NCBI GenBank assembly: GCA_015063795.1
Contig: SVTL01000001.1
Coordinates: 175,614 to 239,613, forward strand
Origin: Oscillospiraceae bacterium
GTDB taxonomy: Bacteria > Bacillota > Clostridia > Oscillospirales > CAG-272
DNA: 64,000 nucleotides
Direction of reading: 5' to 3'
The notes under the pieces: model-generated
Databases searched by the model: none
What the model was told of the DNA's origin: nothing
The model's input: only the letters and a program-made list of their open reading frames with translations
Translations under genes and position numbers: made by a program
Shown here: in pieces, positions 10,804-18,554 of the stretch
Position numbering within the stretch: the stretch's first letter is position 1
Layout of the letters: every line of letters begins with the position of its first letter

Positions 10804-11667
10804 ATGAAAACGCCTTTTATCAAATGCGAAAATCTGTCCTTTTCCTACACCAATGACGATCGGTCGGTGGAGGTGTTACGAGACATCGATCTTCAGATCG
10901 ACAAGGGAAGCTTTGTGGCCATTCTCGGGCACAACGGCTCGGGCAAGAGCACGCTGGCCAAGCTGTTCAATCTGATCCTCACGCCAGCTTCGGGCAGGCT
11001 GTGGATCGACGGCATCGAGGTCACCTCCGAGCAGTTCACCGAGGAGGATGTGCTCGCCATCCGCCGCAAGATCGGCATGGTCTTCCAGAATCCCGACAAC
11101 CAGCTGGTGGCAACGGTGGTGGAGGAGGACATTGCCTTCGGCCCCGAGAATCTGGGCGTTGAGCCGGGCGAGATTCGGAAACGTGTGGACGAAGCACTGG
11201 AAACGGTGGGCATGACCGCGTTCAAGAAGCATTCGCCTCATCAGCTGTCGGGCGGACAGAAGCAGCGCATCGCCATCGCAGGTGTGATCGCCATGCTGCC
11301 TGACTGCATCGTGTTCGATGAATCCACGGCGATGCTGGATCCGATCGGACGGGACGACGTGATGCGGACCATCCGGAAGCTGAATGAGGAGAAGGGCATC
11401 ACGGTCATTCACATCACCCACAACATGAACGAGGCGGTTCTCGCCGACCGTGTGGTGGTCATCGACGACGGCGTGATCGCTCTGGACGGAACGCCGCGGC
11501 AGGTCTTCACGCAGGTGGAGAAGCTGCGAAGCGTCGGTCTGGATGTGCCGCAGGTGACCGAGCTGTTTTACGAGCTGAAGAACGACGGACTGCCTCTGCC
11601 AAACGGCGTTTTGGACGAGTGCGAGGGTGCGGATGCGTTTGAAGCGCTTTTGAAAGGCGGTCGATGA
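10804..11667 (+). CDS. ecfA1: Energy-coupling factor transporter ATPase EcfA1
   Basis: EcfA1 is one of the two ABC ATPases that power group II ECF vitamin and metal uptake with EcfA2, EcfT and exchangeable S components. Visible: Walker A GHNGSGKST near residue 43, Q-loop FQNPDNQLV, signature LSGGQKQR, Walker B CIVFDESTAMLDP and H-loop HITHNMNEA. AAGGA lies just upstream of the ATG and overlaps the stop of the methyltransferase gene. 287 residues, normal for the family. ecfA2 starts 3 nt after its stop. Confidence 0.95.
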   Translation: MKTPFIKCENLSFSYTNDDRSVEVLRDIDLQIDKGSFVAILGHNGSGKSTLAKLFNLILTPASGRLWIDGIEVTSEQFTEEDVLAIRRKIGMVFQNPDNQLVATVVEEDIAFGPENLGVEPGEIRKRVDEALETVGMTAFKKHSPHQLSGGQKQRIAIAGVIAMLPDCIVFDESTAMLDPIGRDDVMRTIRKLNEEKGITVIHITHNMNEAVLADRVVVIDDGVIALDGTPRQVFTQVEKLRSVGLDVPQVTELFYELKNDGLPLPNGVLDECEGADAFEALLKGGR

Positions 11668-11670
11668 TCC

Positions 11671-12543
11671 ATGGCCAAGCTGAGCTTAGAAAACATAACG
11701 TATACCTATGGGCGCGGAACGCCCTTTGAAAAGACCGCTCTTCACAATGTGAATCTGACCTTCGGCGAGGGGAGGATCACGGGTCTGATCGGTCATACCG
11801 GCTCGGGCAAGAGCACGCTGGTCCAGCTTCTCAACGGCATTCACAAGCCTGAGAGCGGACGCATCCTGCTCGACGGCGCTGATATCTGGGAAAAGCCTAA
11901 AGAGATCAGTAAGGTACGCTTCCGCATCGGTCTGGTCTTCCAGTATCCCGAATATCAGCTGTTTGAGGAGACGGTTCGCAAGGACATCGCCTTCGGACCG
12001 ACCAACATGAAGCTTCCGAAGGAGGAGATCGACCGCCGTGTGAAGGAGGCGGCCGCCTTCTGCGGCATCGAGGAAGAAATGCTGGATGCCTCGCCCTTCG
12101 ACCTGTCGGGCGGACAGAAGCGGCGCGTTGCCATCGCCGGCGTGATCGCCATGGAGCCCGAGGTGCTGATCCTCGATGAGCCTGCCGCGGGGCTGGATCC
12201 CATGGGCAGGGAAGAGATTTTGGGGCGCATCTGGTCCTACCAGCGGCAAAAAAAGAGCACGGTCATCATCGTCAGCCACAGTATGGAGGATATGGCGGTG
12301 TATTGCGATGATCTTGTGGTGATGAATTGCGGACAGGTCCATCGGTGCGGAAGCTGTGAGGAGGTCTTCTCCGATGCACGCGCTTTGGAAAAGGTGGGGC
12401 TTTCGATCCCGCAGATCACCAAATTCATGATCGCCCTGCGCGAAAAGGGACTGGACGTCAATCCCAAAATCTTCACCGTCGAGCAGGCGCGTGAAGAACT
12501 CAAACGATATTACAACAGTTGCAGCAGAAGGAACAATCCATGA
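11671..12543 (+). CDS. ecfA2: Energy-coupling factor transporter ATPase EcfA2
   Basis: The second ECF ATPase (290 residues) forms the EcfA1-EcfA2 heterodimer. It has Walker A GHTGSGKST, Q-loop FQYPEYQLF (typical of EcfA2), signature LSGGQKRR, Walker B VLILDEPAAGLDP and H-loop IVSHSMEDM. The stop overlaps the ecfT ATG (ATGA), so the pair is probably translationally coupled. Confidence 0.95.
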   Translation: MAKLSLENITYTYGRGTPFEKTALHNVNLTFGEGRITGLIGHTGSGKSTLVQLLNGIHKPESGRILLDGADIWEKPKEISKVRFRIGLVFQYPEYQLFEETVRKDIAFGPTNMKLPKEEIDRRVKEAAAFCGIEEEMLDASPFDLSGGQKRRVAIAGVIAMEPEVLILDEPAAGLDPMGREEILGRIWSYQRQKKSTVIIVSHSMEDMAVYCDDLVVMNCGQVHRCGSCEEVFSDARALEKVGLSIPQITKFMIALREKGLDVNPKIFTVEQAREELKRYYNSCSRRNNP

Positions 12544-13361
12544 TAAAGGACATTACGCTCGGACAATTCTTTCCGGGTGACTCTCTTCTCCACCGTCTGG
12601 ATCCGCGGATGAAGATCCTGCTTTCGGTGGTGTTCATCGTAGCGGTGTTTCTGGCCAAGAGCGCCGCTTCCTACGGGCTTTTGGTGGTCTTTGTGGCCGT
12701 GTTGGCGGCCGTCTCCCAAATCCCGCTGAAAACCATCCTGCGCGGCATGAAGCCCATTTTGCTCATCGTCGTTTTCACGGCGGTGATCAACCTGTTCTGG
12801 ACCAAGGGCGAGCGGCTGCTGGTGGATTTTTATTTCATCCATATCTATCAGGAAAGCATCCTGCGCATGGTGTATATGGTCATCCGCATCGTGTCGCTTC
12901 TGGTGGGAACCAGCATCCTGCTGACCTACACCACCTCCCCCATCATGCTCACCGACGGCATCGAGCCGCTGCTCTCCCCTCTGAAGAGGATCGGCGTGCC
13001 GGTGCATGAATTTGCCATGATGATGACCATCGCCCTCCGCTTCATTCCCACGCTGGTGGAGGAGACGGACAAGATCATGAACGCGCAGAAGGCCCGCGGT
13101 GCCGACTTTGCCGGAGGCTCGCTGACCGACCGCGCCAAGGCGCTGATCCCCGTGTTCATTCCGCTGTTTGTTTCGGCCTTCCGCCGCGCCGATGATCTGG
13201 CCACCGCCATGGAATGCCGCTGCTACCGCGGAGGCGAGGGACGGACGAAAATGACCGAGCTTCGCTTTCACAAGGAGGACTTTCTCTTTGCTTTGTGCGT
13301 CATTGCCTTCGGCGCGTTGCTGGTGCTGACCAATATTCTTTTGCCGTTTGGAGCGATATAA
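12540..13361 (+). CDS. ecfT: Energy-coupling factor transporter transmembrane protein EcfT
   Basis: EcfT is the membrane scaffold that links the ATPases to S components. The 273-residue protein has several hydrophobic segments (about residues 28-60, 70-90, 100-130 and the C-terminus) and the two coupling-helix motifs AQKARGADF and AMECRCYRGG. The ATG at 12540 overlaps the ecfA2 stop. No S component lies in the window, as expected for a group II module that serves several S proteins encoded elsewhere. Confidence 0.94.
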   Translation: MIKDITLGQFFPGDSLLHRLDPRMKILLSVVFIVAVFLAKSAASYGLLVVFVAVLAAVSQIPLKTILRGMKPILLIVVFTAVINLFWTKGERLLVDFYFIHIYQESILRMVYMVIRIVSLLVGTSILLTYTTSPIMLTDGIEPLLSPLKRIGVPVHEFAMMMTIALRFIPTLVEETDKIMNAQKARGADFAGGSLTDRAKALIPVFIPLFVSAFRRADDLATAMECRCYRGGEGRTKMTELRFHKEDFLFALCVIAFGALLVLTNILLPFGAI

Positions 13362-14114
13362 GTGAATGTGTTATTGACCGTTTCCTACATCGGAACGCGG
13401 TACTGTGGCTGGCAGGTGCAGAACAATGCGCTGAGCGTGCAGGCCGTTCTGCAGCAGGCTCTGGAAAAGATGCTGGGCAGGCGATATCCGCTGACCGGCT
13501 GTTCCCGTACCGATGCGGGCGTGCATGCCCGTATGTTCTGCTGTACGGTGTCAACCGATGAGCAGGCCAACGCCGTTCCGTTGGATAAGTGGCCGCAGGC
13601 CGTCAATCCCTTTCTGACCGATGACATTGCCGTTCTGAAGGCAAGGCAGGTGCCTGACTCCTTCCATCCCCGTTATGACGTGATCGAAAAGGAGTATGTA
13701 TACCGCATCCGCAATTCCTCCGTCCGCGATCCGTTTGCGGCGGGGCTGGTGTATCTCTATCCGAAGCGTCTGGATGAGGAGACGATGCAGAAAGCAGCGC
13801 AGGCCTTTGTTGGCAAAAAGGATTTCACTGCCTGCATGGCGCAGGGTTCGGATGTGACCGATTGCGTGCGGGATGTGAAATACCTGCGGGTGAAAAGAAT
13901 AGGCGAGGAGATCACCATCGCCATCGCCGCCGACGGTTTTCTGTACAACATGGTGCGCATCATCGTCGGCACACTGATCGATGTCAGCACAGGACGCATT
14001 CCGCTTGACGAATTGCCGGCGCGCATCGCCTCTCGTGAAAGAAGCCGCATGGGCTTTACCGCCCCCGCCTGCGGACTTTATTTGAACAAGGTACGATATC
14101 AAGATGATGAATAA
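13362..14114 (+). CDS. truA: tRNA pseudouridine(38-40) synthase TruA
   Basis: TruA makes pseudouridine at positions 38-40 of the tRNA anticodon arm. The 250-residue protein has the catalytic motif SRTDAGVHA (Asp nucleophile) and NMVRIIVGT late in the sequence, both typical. The start is a GTG directly after the ecfT stop; GGAG lies eight bases before it. truA commonly follows ecfT in Bacillota. It overlaps the next gene by 11 nt. Confidence 0.96.
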   Translation: MNVLLTVSYIGTRYCGWQVQNNALSVQAVLQQALEKMLGRRYPLTGCSRTDAGVHARMFCCTVSTDEQANAVPLDKWPQAVNPFLTDDIAVLKARQVPDSFHPRYDVIEKEYVYRIRNSSVRDPFAAGLVYLYPKRLDEETMQKAAQAFVGKKDFTACMAQGSDVTDCVRDVKYLRVKRIGEEITIAIAADGFLYNMVRIIVGTLIDVSTGRIPLDELPARIASRERSRMGFTAPACGLYLNKVRYQDDE

Positions 14115-15342
14115 GACCAATCCCCCCGATCTGAATGACCGCGAGGACATCCGGATCGACCGGTACCGACCGGTGGAGAACCCCTTTTATATCGTCAAAA
14201 GCAAGCATTACCGTGCGGTGAAATTCACGGTACTGCTGATCTTTGTTGTCTATCTGCTGGCGATGGTGACGATCTTCCGCCATGAGATCACCATTGAAAA
14301 CTTCCGCTATCTGCTCAAGGACATCGAGTTCACCCGTACCTACGATGCCGACGGCTATTCCCGTATCGCCTTTGACGATGCGGAAAACGCGGATTTCCAG
14401 ATGTATAAGGGCGACTTTGCCGTTTCCGATGCGACGGGGCTGGATCTGTACAGCGTGGCGGGCAGCAAGACCTTCAGCGCCGATGCCGCCTATGCCAATC
14501 CGGTCATGCTGGCTGGGACAAAGTACCTGCTTTTGTACGGACTCAGCGAGTTCTCCTATACGGTGTACAACAACTTCGGACAGCTTTACACCGAGTCCTT
14601 CCCCTATCCGATCACCAACGCCTGCCTCACCGATGACGGCTATTATGCCATCGTCACCCGTACCGCCGAATACCGCTCAGCCGTTTATGTGTACAATTCT
14701 TCCTTTGACCGCATAACCTCGATTTATAAGGATAAATATATCATCGATGTGGATATGGACAGCGAGAGCAAGCAGGTGCTTCTGCTCTCCACGTATGCCG
14801 AGGGCGGCGAATTTGTCAGCGAGCTGGCAAGCTGCTCGTTTGATTCCACCGAGGAGAAGGCGGTGTATTCCGCCCGCGACTGCATGCCGCTGGAGGTCTG
14901 CTTCCGCGAGAACGGTGCGTATACGGTGCTGTTCGATTCCTATGCGCTCTTCTATGACGAAAACGGCGTGCAGGTGGGCTCGGCCTCCTACAACGGACGC
15001 GTCCCGATCACCGTTGCCTACGGCGCTGACCGCACCGTCATCGCTTACAACCAGAATCTGGTGGACAGCACCGCGCTCATTGCGGTGTATGACGGCAAGG
15101 GAAATGTCATTCATCAGATGACCGAGAAGGGAAGCGTTGTGAAAATGATCTCCGCCGAAGAGGGCGTGTATGTGCTGATCGGCAGCCGCGTGATCTTTGC
15201 CGATGCTTCCTCGTTCTGGCAGACACAGAGCTATGCGGTCGAGCGCAATGCCATTGATCTGGTGCGGATCAATGCCAAATCCTTTTTTGTCTGCTATAAA
15301 AACAGTGCCACCGTGTTTATGAAAGACGAGCCCGACGCCTGA
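14104..15342 (+). CDS. DUF5711 family protein, membrane-anchored beta-propeller-like
   Basis: A 412-residue protein with a cytoplasmic N-terminus of about 40 residues, one transmembrane segment (about residues 42-60, FTVLLIFVVYLLAMVTIF) and a large outside domain with repeated beta-strand patterns such as YKGDFAVSDATGLDLYS and YALFYDENGVQ, consistent with the DUF5711 family. Function is unknown. It overlaps truA by 11 nt and precedes a CvpA-like membrane gene by 16 nt, an arrangement that suggests an envelope role. A second ATG three bases downstream could be the start. Confidence 0.75.
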   Translation: MMNKTNPPDLNDREDIRIDRYRPVENPFYIVKSKHYRAVKFTVLLIFVVYLLAMVTIFRHEITIENFRYLLKDIEFTRTYDADGYSRIAFDDAENADFQMYKGDFAVSDATGLDLYSVAGSKTFSADAAYANPVMLAGTKYLLLYGLSEFSYTVYNNFGQLYTESFPYPITNACLTDDGYYAIVTRTAEYRSAVYVYNSSFDRITSIYKDKYIIDVDMDSESKQVLLLSTYAEGGEFVSELASCSFDSTEEKAVYSARDCMPLEVCFRENGAYTVLFDSYALFYDENGVQVGSASYNGRVPITVAYGADRTVIAYNQNLVDSTALIAVYDGKGNVIHQMTEKGSVVKMISAEEGVYVLIGSRVIFADASSFWQTQSYAVERNAIDLVRINAKSFFVCYKNSATVFMKDEPDA

Positions 15343-15364
15343 TTCGGGAAGAAAGAGAGTGGAT

Positions 15365-16075
15365 ATGGCCATAGCGATTGACCTGATCCTTGTTGTGATC
15401 CTTGCCGCCTGTCTGATCACCGGATACAAAAAGGGACTGATCGATTCGGTGATCAACCTTCTCGGCTTTTTCGCTGCCGTTATTTTGGGATATTGGATGT
15501 CCGGTCCGCTTGGCGACTACTATTATCGGATCTTTTTCCATCAAGCCATTGCCGAATCCTATGAAACCAGTCTGTCGGCATCGGCGGCCGATGGAACCAC
15601 GCTTTCGGAGCTGATCGGAAGCCTGCCGCAGGCATTGATCGACTTTTTTGATAAGATCGGCATCAATGCCGCCCTTTTTGAGCAGACGTACACCGAGGGC
15701 GTTTCGGCGGCCGATGAGCAGATTCGCCGATCGATCGCGGAATTTGTTGCTCAGCCCACCGCACAGATCTTGTCCAACATCCTGGCCTTTTTAACGGTGT
15801 TTATCGTCGTATTGCTGGCACTCGGCATTGCCAAGCTGATCCTCAATCTGATCTTCAAGCTGCCCATCCTGCGGACGCTCAACAAAATGCTGGGGCTTCT
15901 GCTGGGCGGCGTGGTCGGATTGCTGTATGTGCAGGTGCTTTCCTTTATTCTTCATGCGGCGCTTCCGTTTTTGTACACGCTGCAGCCGACGGTCTTTCCC
16001 GCAGGATTGGCCTCGCAGACCTTTGTCTTCCGCTATCTGTGTGAACACAACCTATTTTATATGATGTTCGGATAA
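15365..16075 (+). CDS. CvpA family membrane protein
   Basis: A 236-residue protein with about four membrane segments: residues about 3-22 (IDLILVVILAACLITGY), 28-48, 140-165 and 180-205. The first two segments carry the CvpA pattern DLILVVILA followed by GYKKGLIDSVINLLGFF. CvpA proteins are linked to envelope integrity and, in E. coli, colicin V production; the biochemical role is unclear. The ATG at 15365 fits the GAAAGAGAG ribosome binding site; a GTG at 15359 is the alternative. The 3' end was partly duplicated (see the repeat at 16061). Confidence 0.75.
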   Translation: MAIAIDLILVVILAACLITGYKKGLIDSVINLLGFFAAVILGYWMSGPLGDYYYRIFFHQAIAESYETSLSASAADGTTLSELIGSLPQALIDFFDKIGINAALFEQTYTEGVSAADEQIRRSIAEFVAQPTAQILSNILAFLTVFIVVLLALGIAKLILNLIFKLPILRTLNKMLGLLLGGVVGLLYVQVLSFILHAALPFLYTLQPTVFPAGLASQTFVFRYLCEHNLFYMMFG

Positions 16076-16116
16076 ATACAATCATCATATGATGTTCGGA
16101 TACATTCAATCAACCC
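16061..16116 (+). repeat. 28-bp direct repeat duplicating the cvpA-like 3' end
   Basis: Two adjacent 28-bp copies begin ATGATGTTCGGATA at 16061 and 16089. They match at about 23 of 28 positions. The first copy contains the gene's stop (TAA); in the second this is TAC. Confidence 0.75.
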
Positions 16117-16184
16117 CCGTGCCGCTTCCGTGAGCTTGGCACACACGCTTCTCTCACCCCAAGGAAAGGAATGGTTAACTAAAA

Positions 16185-18497
16185 ATGGAACTTTGTGCGA
16201 GATGTCATAAAAGACCTGCCGTGGTGTATATCACCAGAATCGAGCAGGATAAAACCGTAAACGAGGGCATTTGCATCCGCTGTGCAAGAGAATTGGGCAT
16301 CAAGCCCGTAGACGATATTATTCGGAATATGGGCCTGTCCGAGGAGGATCTGGATCAGCTGGATTCCGAGATGGAGGGGCTGGTTCAGAACAGTGAGGCC
16401 TCGCCCGATGATCCTGACAGCCGTGCCCCCGCCATCGATTTCAAGCGTCTGTTCGGCAATCTGCCCTTCGGCGGTATCCCCGTCAATCCCGCTTTTCAGC
16501 AGAAAAACGGCGCCAACGGACAGCAGGCGGGCGGAAATGCGCAGGCCAAGGGCGGAAAGAATGCCGCTCCGAAGAAGAAATTTTTGGATCAGTACTGTCT
16601 GGATCTGACCAAGCGCGCCGCAGAAGGAAAGCTGGATGCCATCATCGGACGCAACAAGGAGCTGTCGCGCATGATCCAGATCCTCTGCCGCCGTCAGAAG
16701 AACAACCCCTGCCTCATCGGTGAGCCCGGTGTGGGCAAAACGGCCATTGCCGAGGCGCTGGCGCAGAAGATCGTCAAGGGCGATGTGCCCTATAAGCTGA
16801 AAAACAAGGAGGTCCATCTGGTGGACCTGACCGCACTGGTGGCCGGGACGCAGTTCCGCGGTCAGTTTGAATCGCGCATCAAGGGACTGATCGAGGAGGT
16901 CAAAGCCCTCGGGAACATCATTCTGGTCATCGACGAGGTGCACAGCATCGTGGGTGCAGGCGAAGCGGAGGGCAGCATGAATGCCGCCAACATCCTCAAG
17001 CCGGCCCTGTCCCGCGGCGAGATCCAGGTTATCGGTGCGACCACGCTGAAGGAATACCGCAAGTACATCGAAAAGGATTCGGCTTTGGAGCGCCGCTTCC
17101 AGCCGATTATCATCGAGGAATCCTCCGTTGACGATTCCATTGAGATCCTGCGCGGCATCAAGGGCTATTACGAGCAGTTCCACGGCATCCGCATTCCCGA
17201 TGAGACCATCCGCCGCATCGTCACGCTTTCCGAGCGCTACATCACCGACCGTTTCCTGCCCGACAAGGCCATCGACCTGTTGGATGAGGCATCCAGCCAT
17301 CTGGCGCTGTCCTCTCCCGTGATCGAGGAGCTGTACGAGATGGAAAAGCAGATGGAGGCTGTGAAGGCTGAGAAGGACGAGCTGCAGACCAAGATCGAAA
17401 ACGGCGGTGAAACCTCTGAGAGCGAGTATGCCCGTCTGGCCGAGCTGAAGTCGCAGGAGCTGCAGAAGCTGGATGCCTTCAACCGTCTGTCGGCTCTGCG
17501 CGATCAGATCTGTCTGGATGTGGACACGCTGGCCGAGGTCATCGAGATCTGGACGGGTGTGCCCGCCAGCAGCATCACACAGCATGAATATGAGCGCATC
17601 GACGGACTGGAAAAGCGTTTGAAGAGCCGCATCATCGGTCAGGATAAGGCGGTGGAGGCGGTCACCCGCGCCATCAAGCGCAACCGCGCCGGCATCGCTT
17701 ACAAGAGAAAGCCGGTCTCCTTCATCTTTGCCGGCCCCACAGGCGTGGGCAAGACCGAGCTGGTCAAAACGCTGGCCGCCGATCTGTTTGATTCGCCCGA
17801 AACGCTGATCCGTCTGGATATGTCTGAGTTCATGGAAAAGCATGCTGTCTCCCGCATCATCGGCGCCCCTCCCGGATACGTGGGCTACGACGAGGCCGGA
17901 CAGCTGACCGAGAAGATCCGCCGCAAGCCCTATTCGGTGGTACTGTTTGACGAGATCGAAAAGGCGCATCCCGATGTGCTGAACATTCTCCTGCAGATCC
18001 TTGACGACGGTCTTGTGACCGACGCGCAGGGCAGACAGGTCAATTTTGAAAACACGGTCATCATCATGACCACCAACGCCGGCTCGGAAAGCTCGTCGGG
18101 AACGGCAGGCTTTTCGGCAGACGGTCAGAAGCAGAACGAGGACAAGACCGAAAAGGCGCTGGCCTCCTTCCTGCGTCCCGAGTTCCTCAATCGCGTCGAC
18201 GAGGTGATCGTCTTCCGCCATCTGGATGAGAGCGATTTCATTGCCATCGCCTCGATCATGATGAACGATCTGAAAAAGGCGCTGAGTGAGCGCGAGATCA
18301 CGCTGGAATACGGTGAAGAGGTGGAAAAGGTGATCGCCGAGCAGTCGTTCAGCCACAAGTTCGGCGCACGCAATATGCGGCGCTATATCCAGACCAACAT
18401 CGAGGATCTTCTGGCCGAGGCGCTGATCGCTTCGTACGGTGAGCCGAAAAAGCAGATCCGTCTGGCTGTGGAGGACGGCAAGATCGTTCTCGCATAA
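16185..18497 (+). CDS. clpE: ATP-dependent Clp protease ATP-binding subunit, ClpE-like
   Basis: A 770-residue Hsp100 unfoldase with two AAA+ modules that likely feeds substrates to ClpP. The N-terminus is a four-cysteine zinc finger (C4, C7, C30, C33) in place of the ClpC N-domain, as in ClpE. Walker A motifs are GEPGVGKT at 179-186 and GPTGVGKT at 517-524; a short coiled middle domain lies around residues 380-425. A GF-containing loop (TAGFSADG) before [11 protein letters not shown] is a plausible ClpP-docking loop. No CtsR operator was recognised upstream. A zinc-finger ClpC variant is the only close alternative. Confidence 0.88.
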   Translation: MELCARCHKRPAVVYITRIEQDKTVNEGICIRCARELGIKPVDDIIRNMGLSEEDLDQLDSEMEGLVQNSEASPDDPDSRAPAIDFKRLFGNLPFGGIPVNPAFQQKNGANGQQAGGNAQAKGGKNAAPKKKFLDQYCLDLTKRAAEGKLDAIIGRNKELSRMIQILCRRQKNNPCLIGEPGVGKTAIAEALAQKIVKGDVPYKLKNKEVHLVDLTALVAGTQFRGQFESRIKGLIEEVKALGNIILVIDEVHSIVGAGEAEGSMNAANILKPALSRGEIQVIGATTLKEYRKYIEKDSALERRFQPIIIEESSVDDSIEILRGIKGYYEQFHGIRIPDETIRRIVTLSERYITDRFLPDKAIDLLDEASSHLALSSPVIEELYEMEKQMEAVKAEKDELQTKIENGGETSESEYARLAELKSQELQKLDAFNRLSALRDQICLDVDTLAEVIEIWTGVPASSITQHEYERIDGLEKRLKSRIIGQDKAVEAVTRAIKRNRAGIAYKRKPVSFIFAGPTGVGKTELVKTLAADLFDSPETLIRLDMSEFMEKHAVSRIIGAPPGYVGYDEAGQLTEKIRRKPYSVVLFDEIEKAHPDVLNILLQILDDGLVTDAQGRQVNFENTVIIMTTNAGSESSSGTAGFSADGQKQNEDKTEKALASFLRPEFLNRVDEVIVFRHLDESDFIAIASIMMNDLKKALSEREITLEYGEEVEKVIAEQSFSHKFGARNMRRYIQTNIEDLLAEALIASYGEPKKQIRLAVEDGKIVLA

Positions 18498-18554
18498 AAA
18501 CGCAAGAAACGCACAAGAACAGACATAAATGAACCAAGAAAGGAGAGATGCCCT

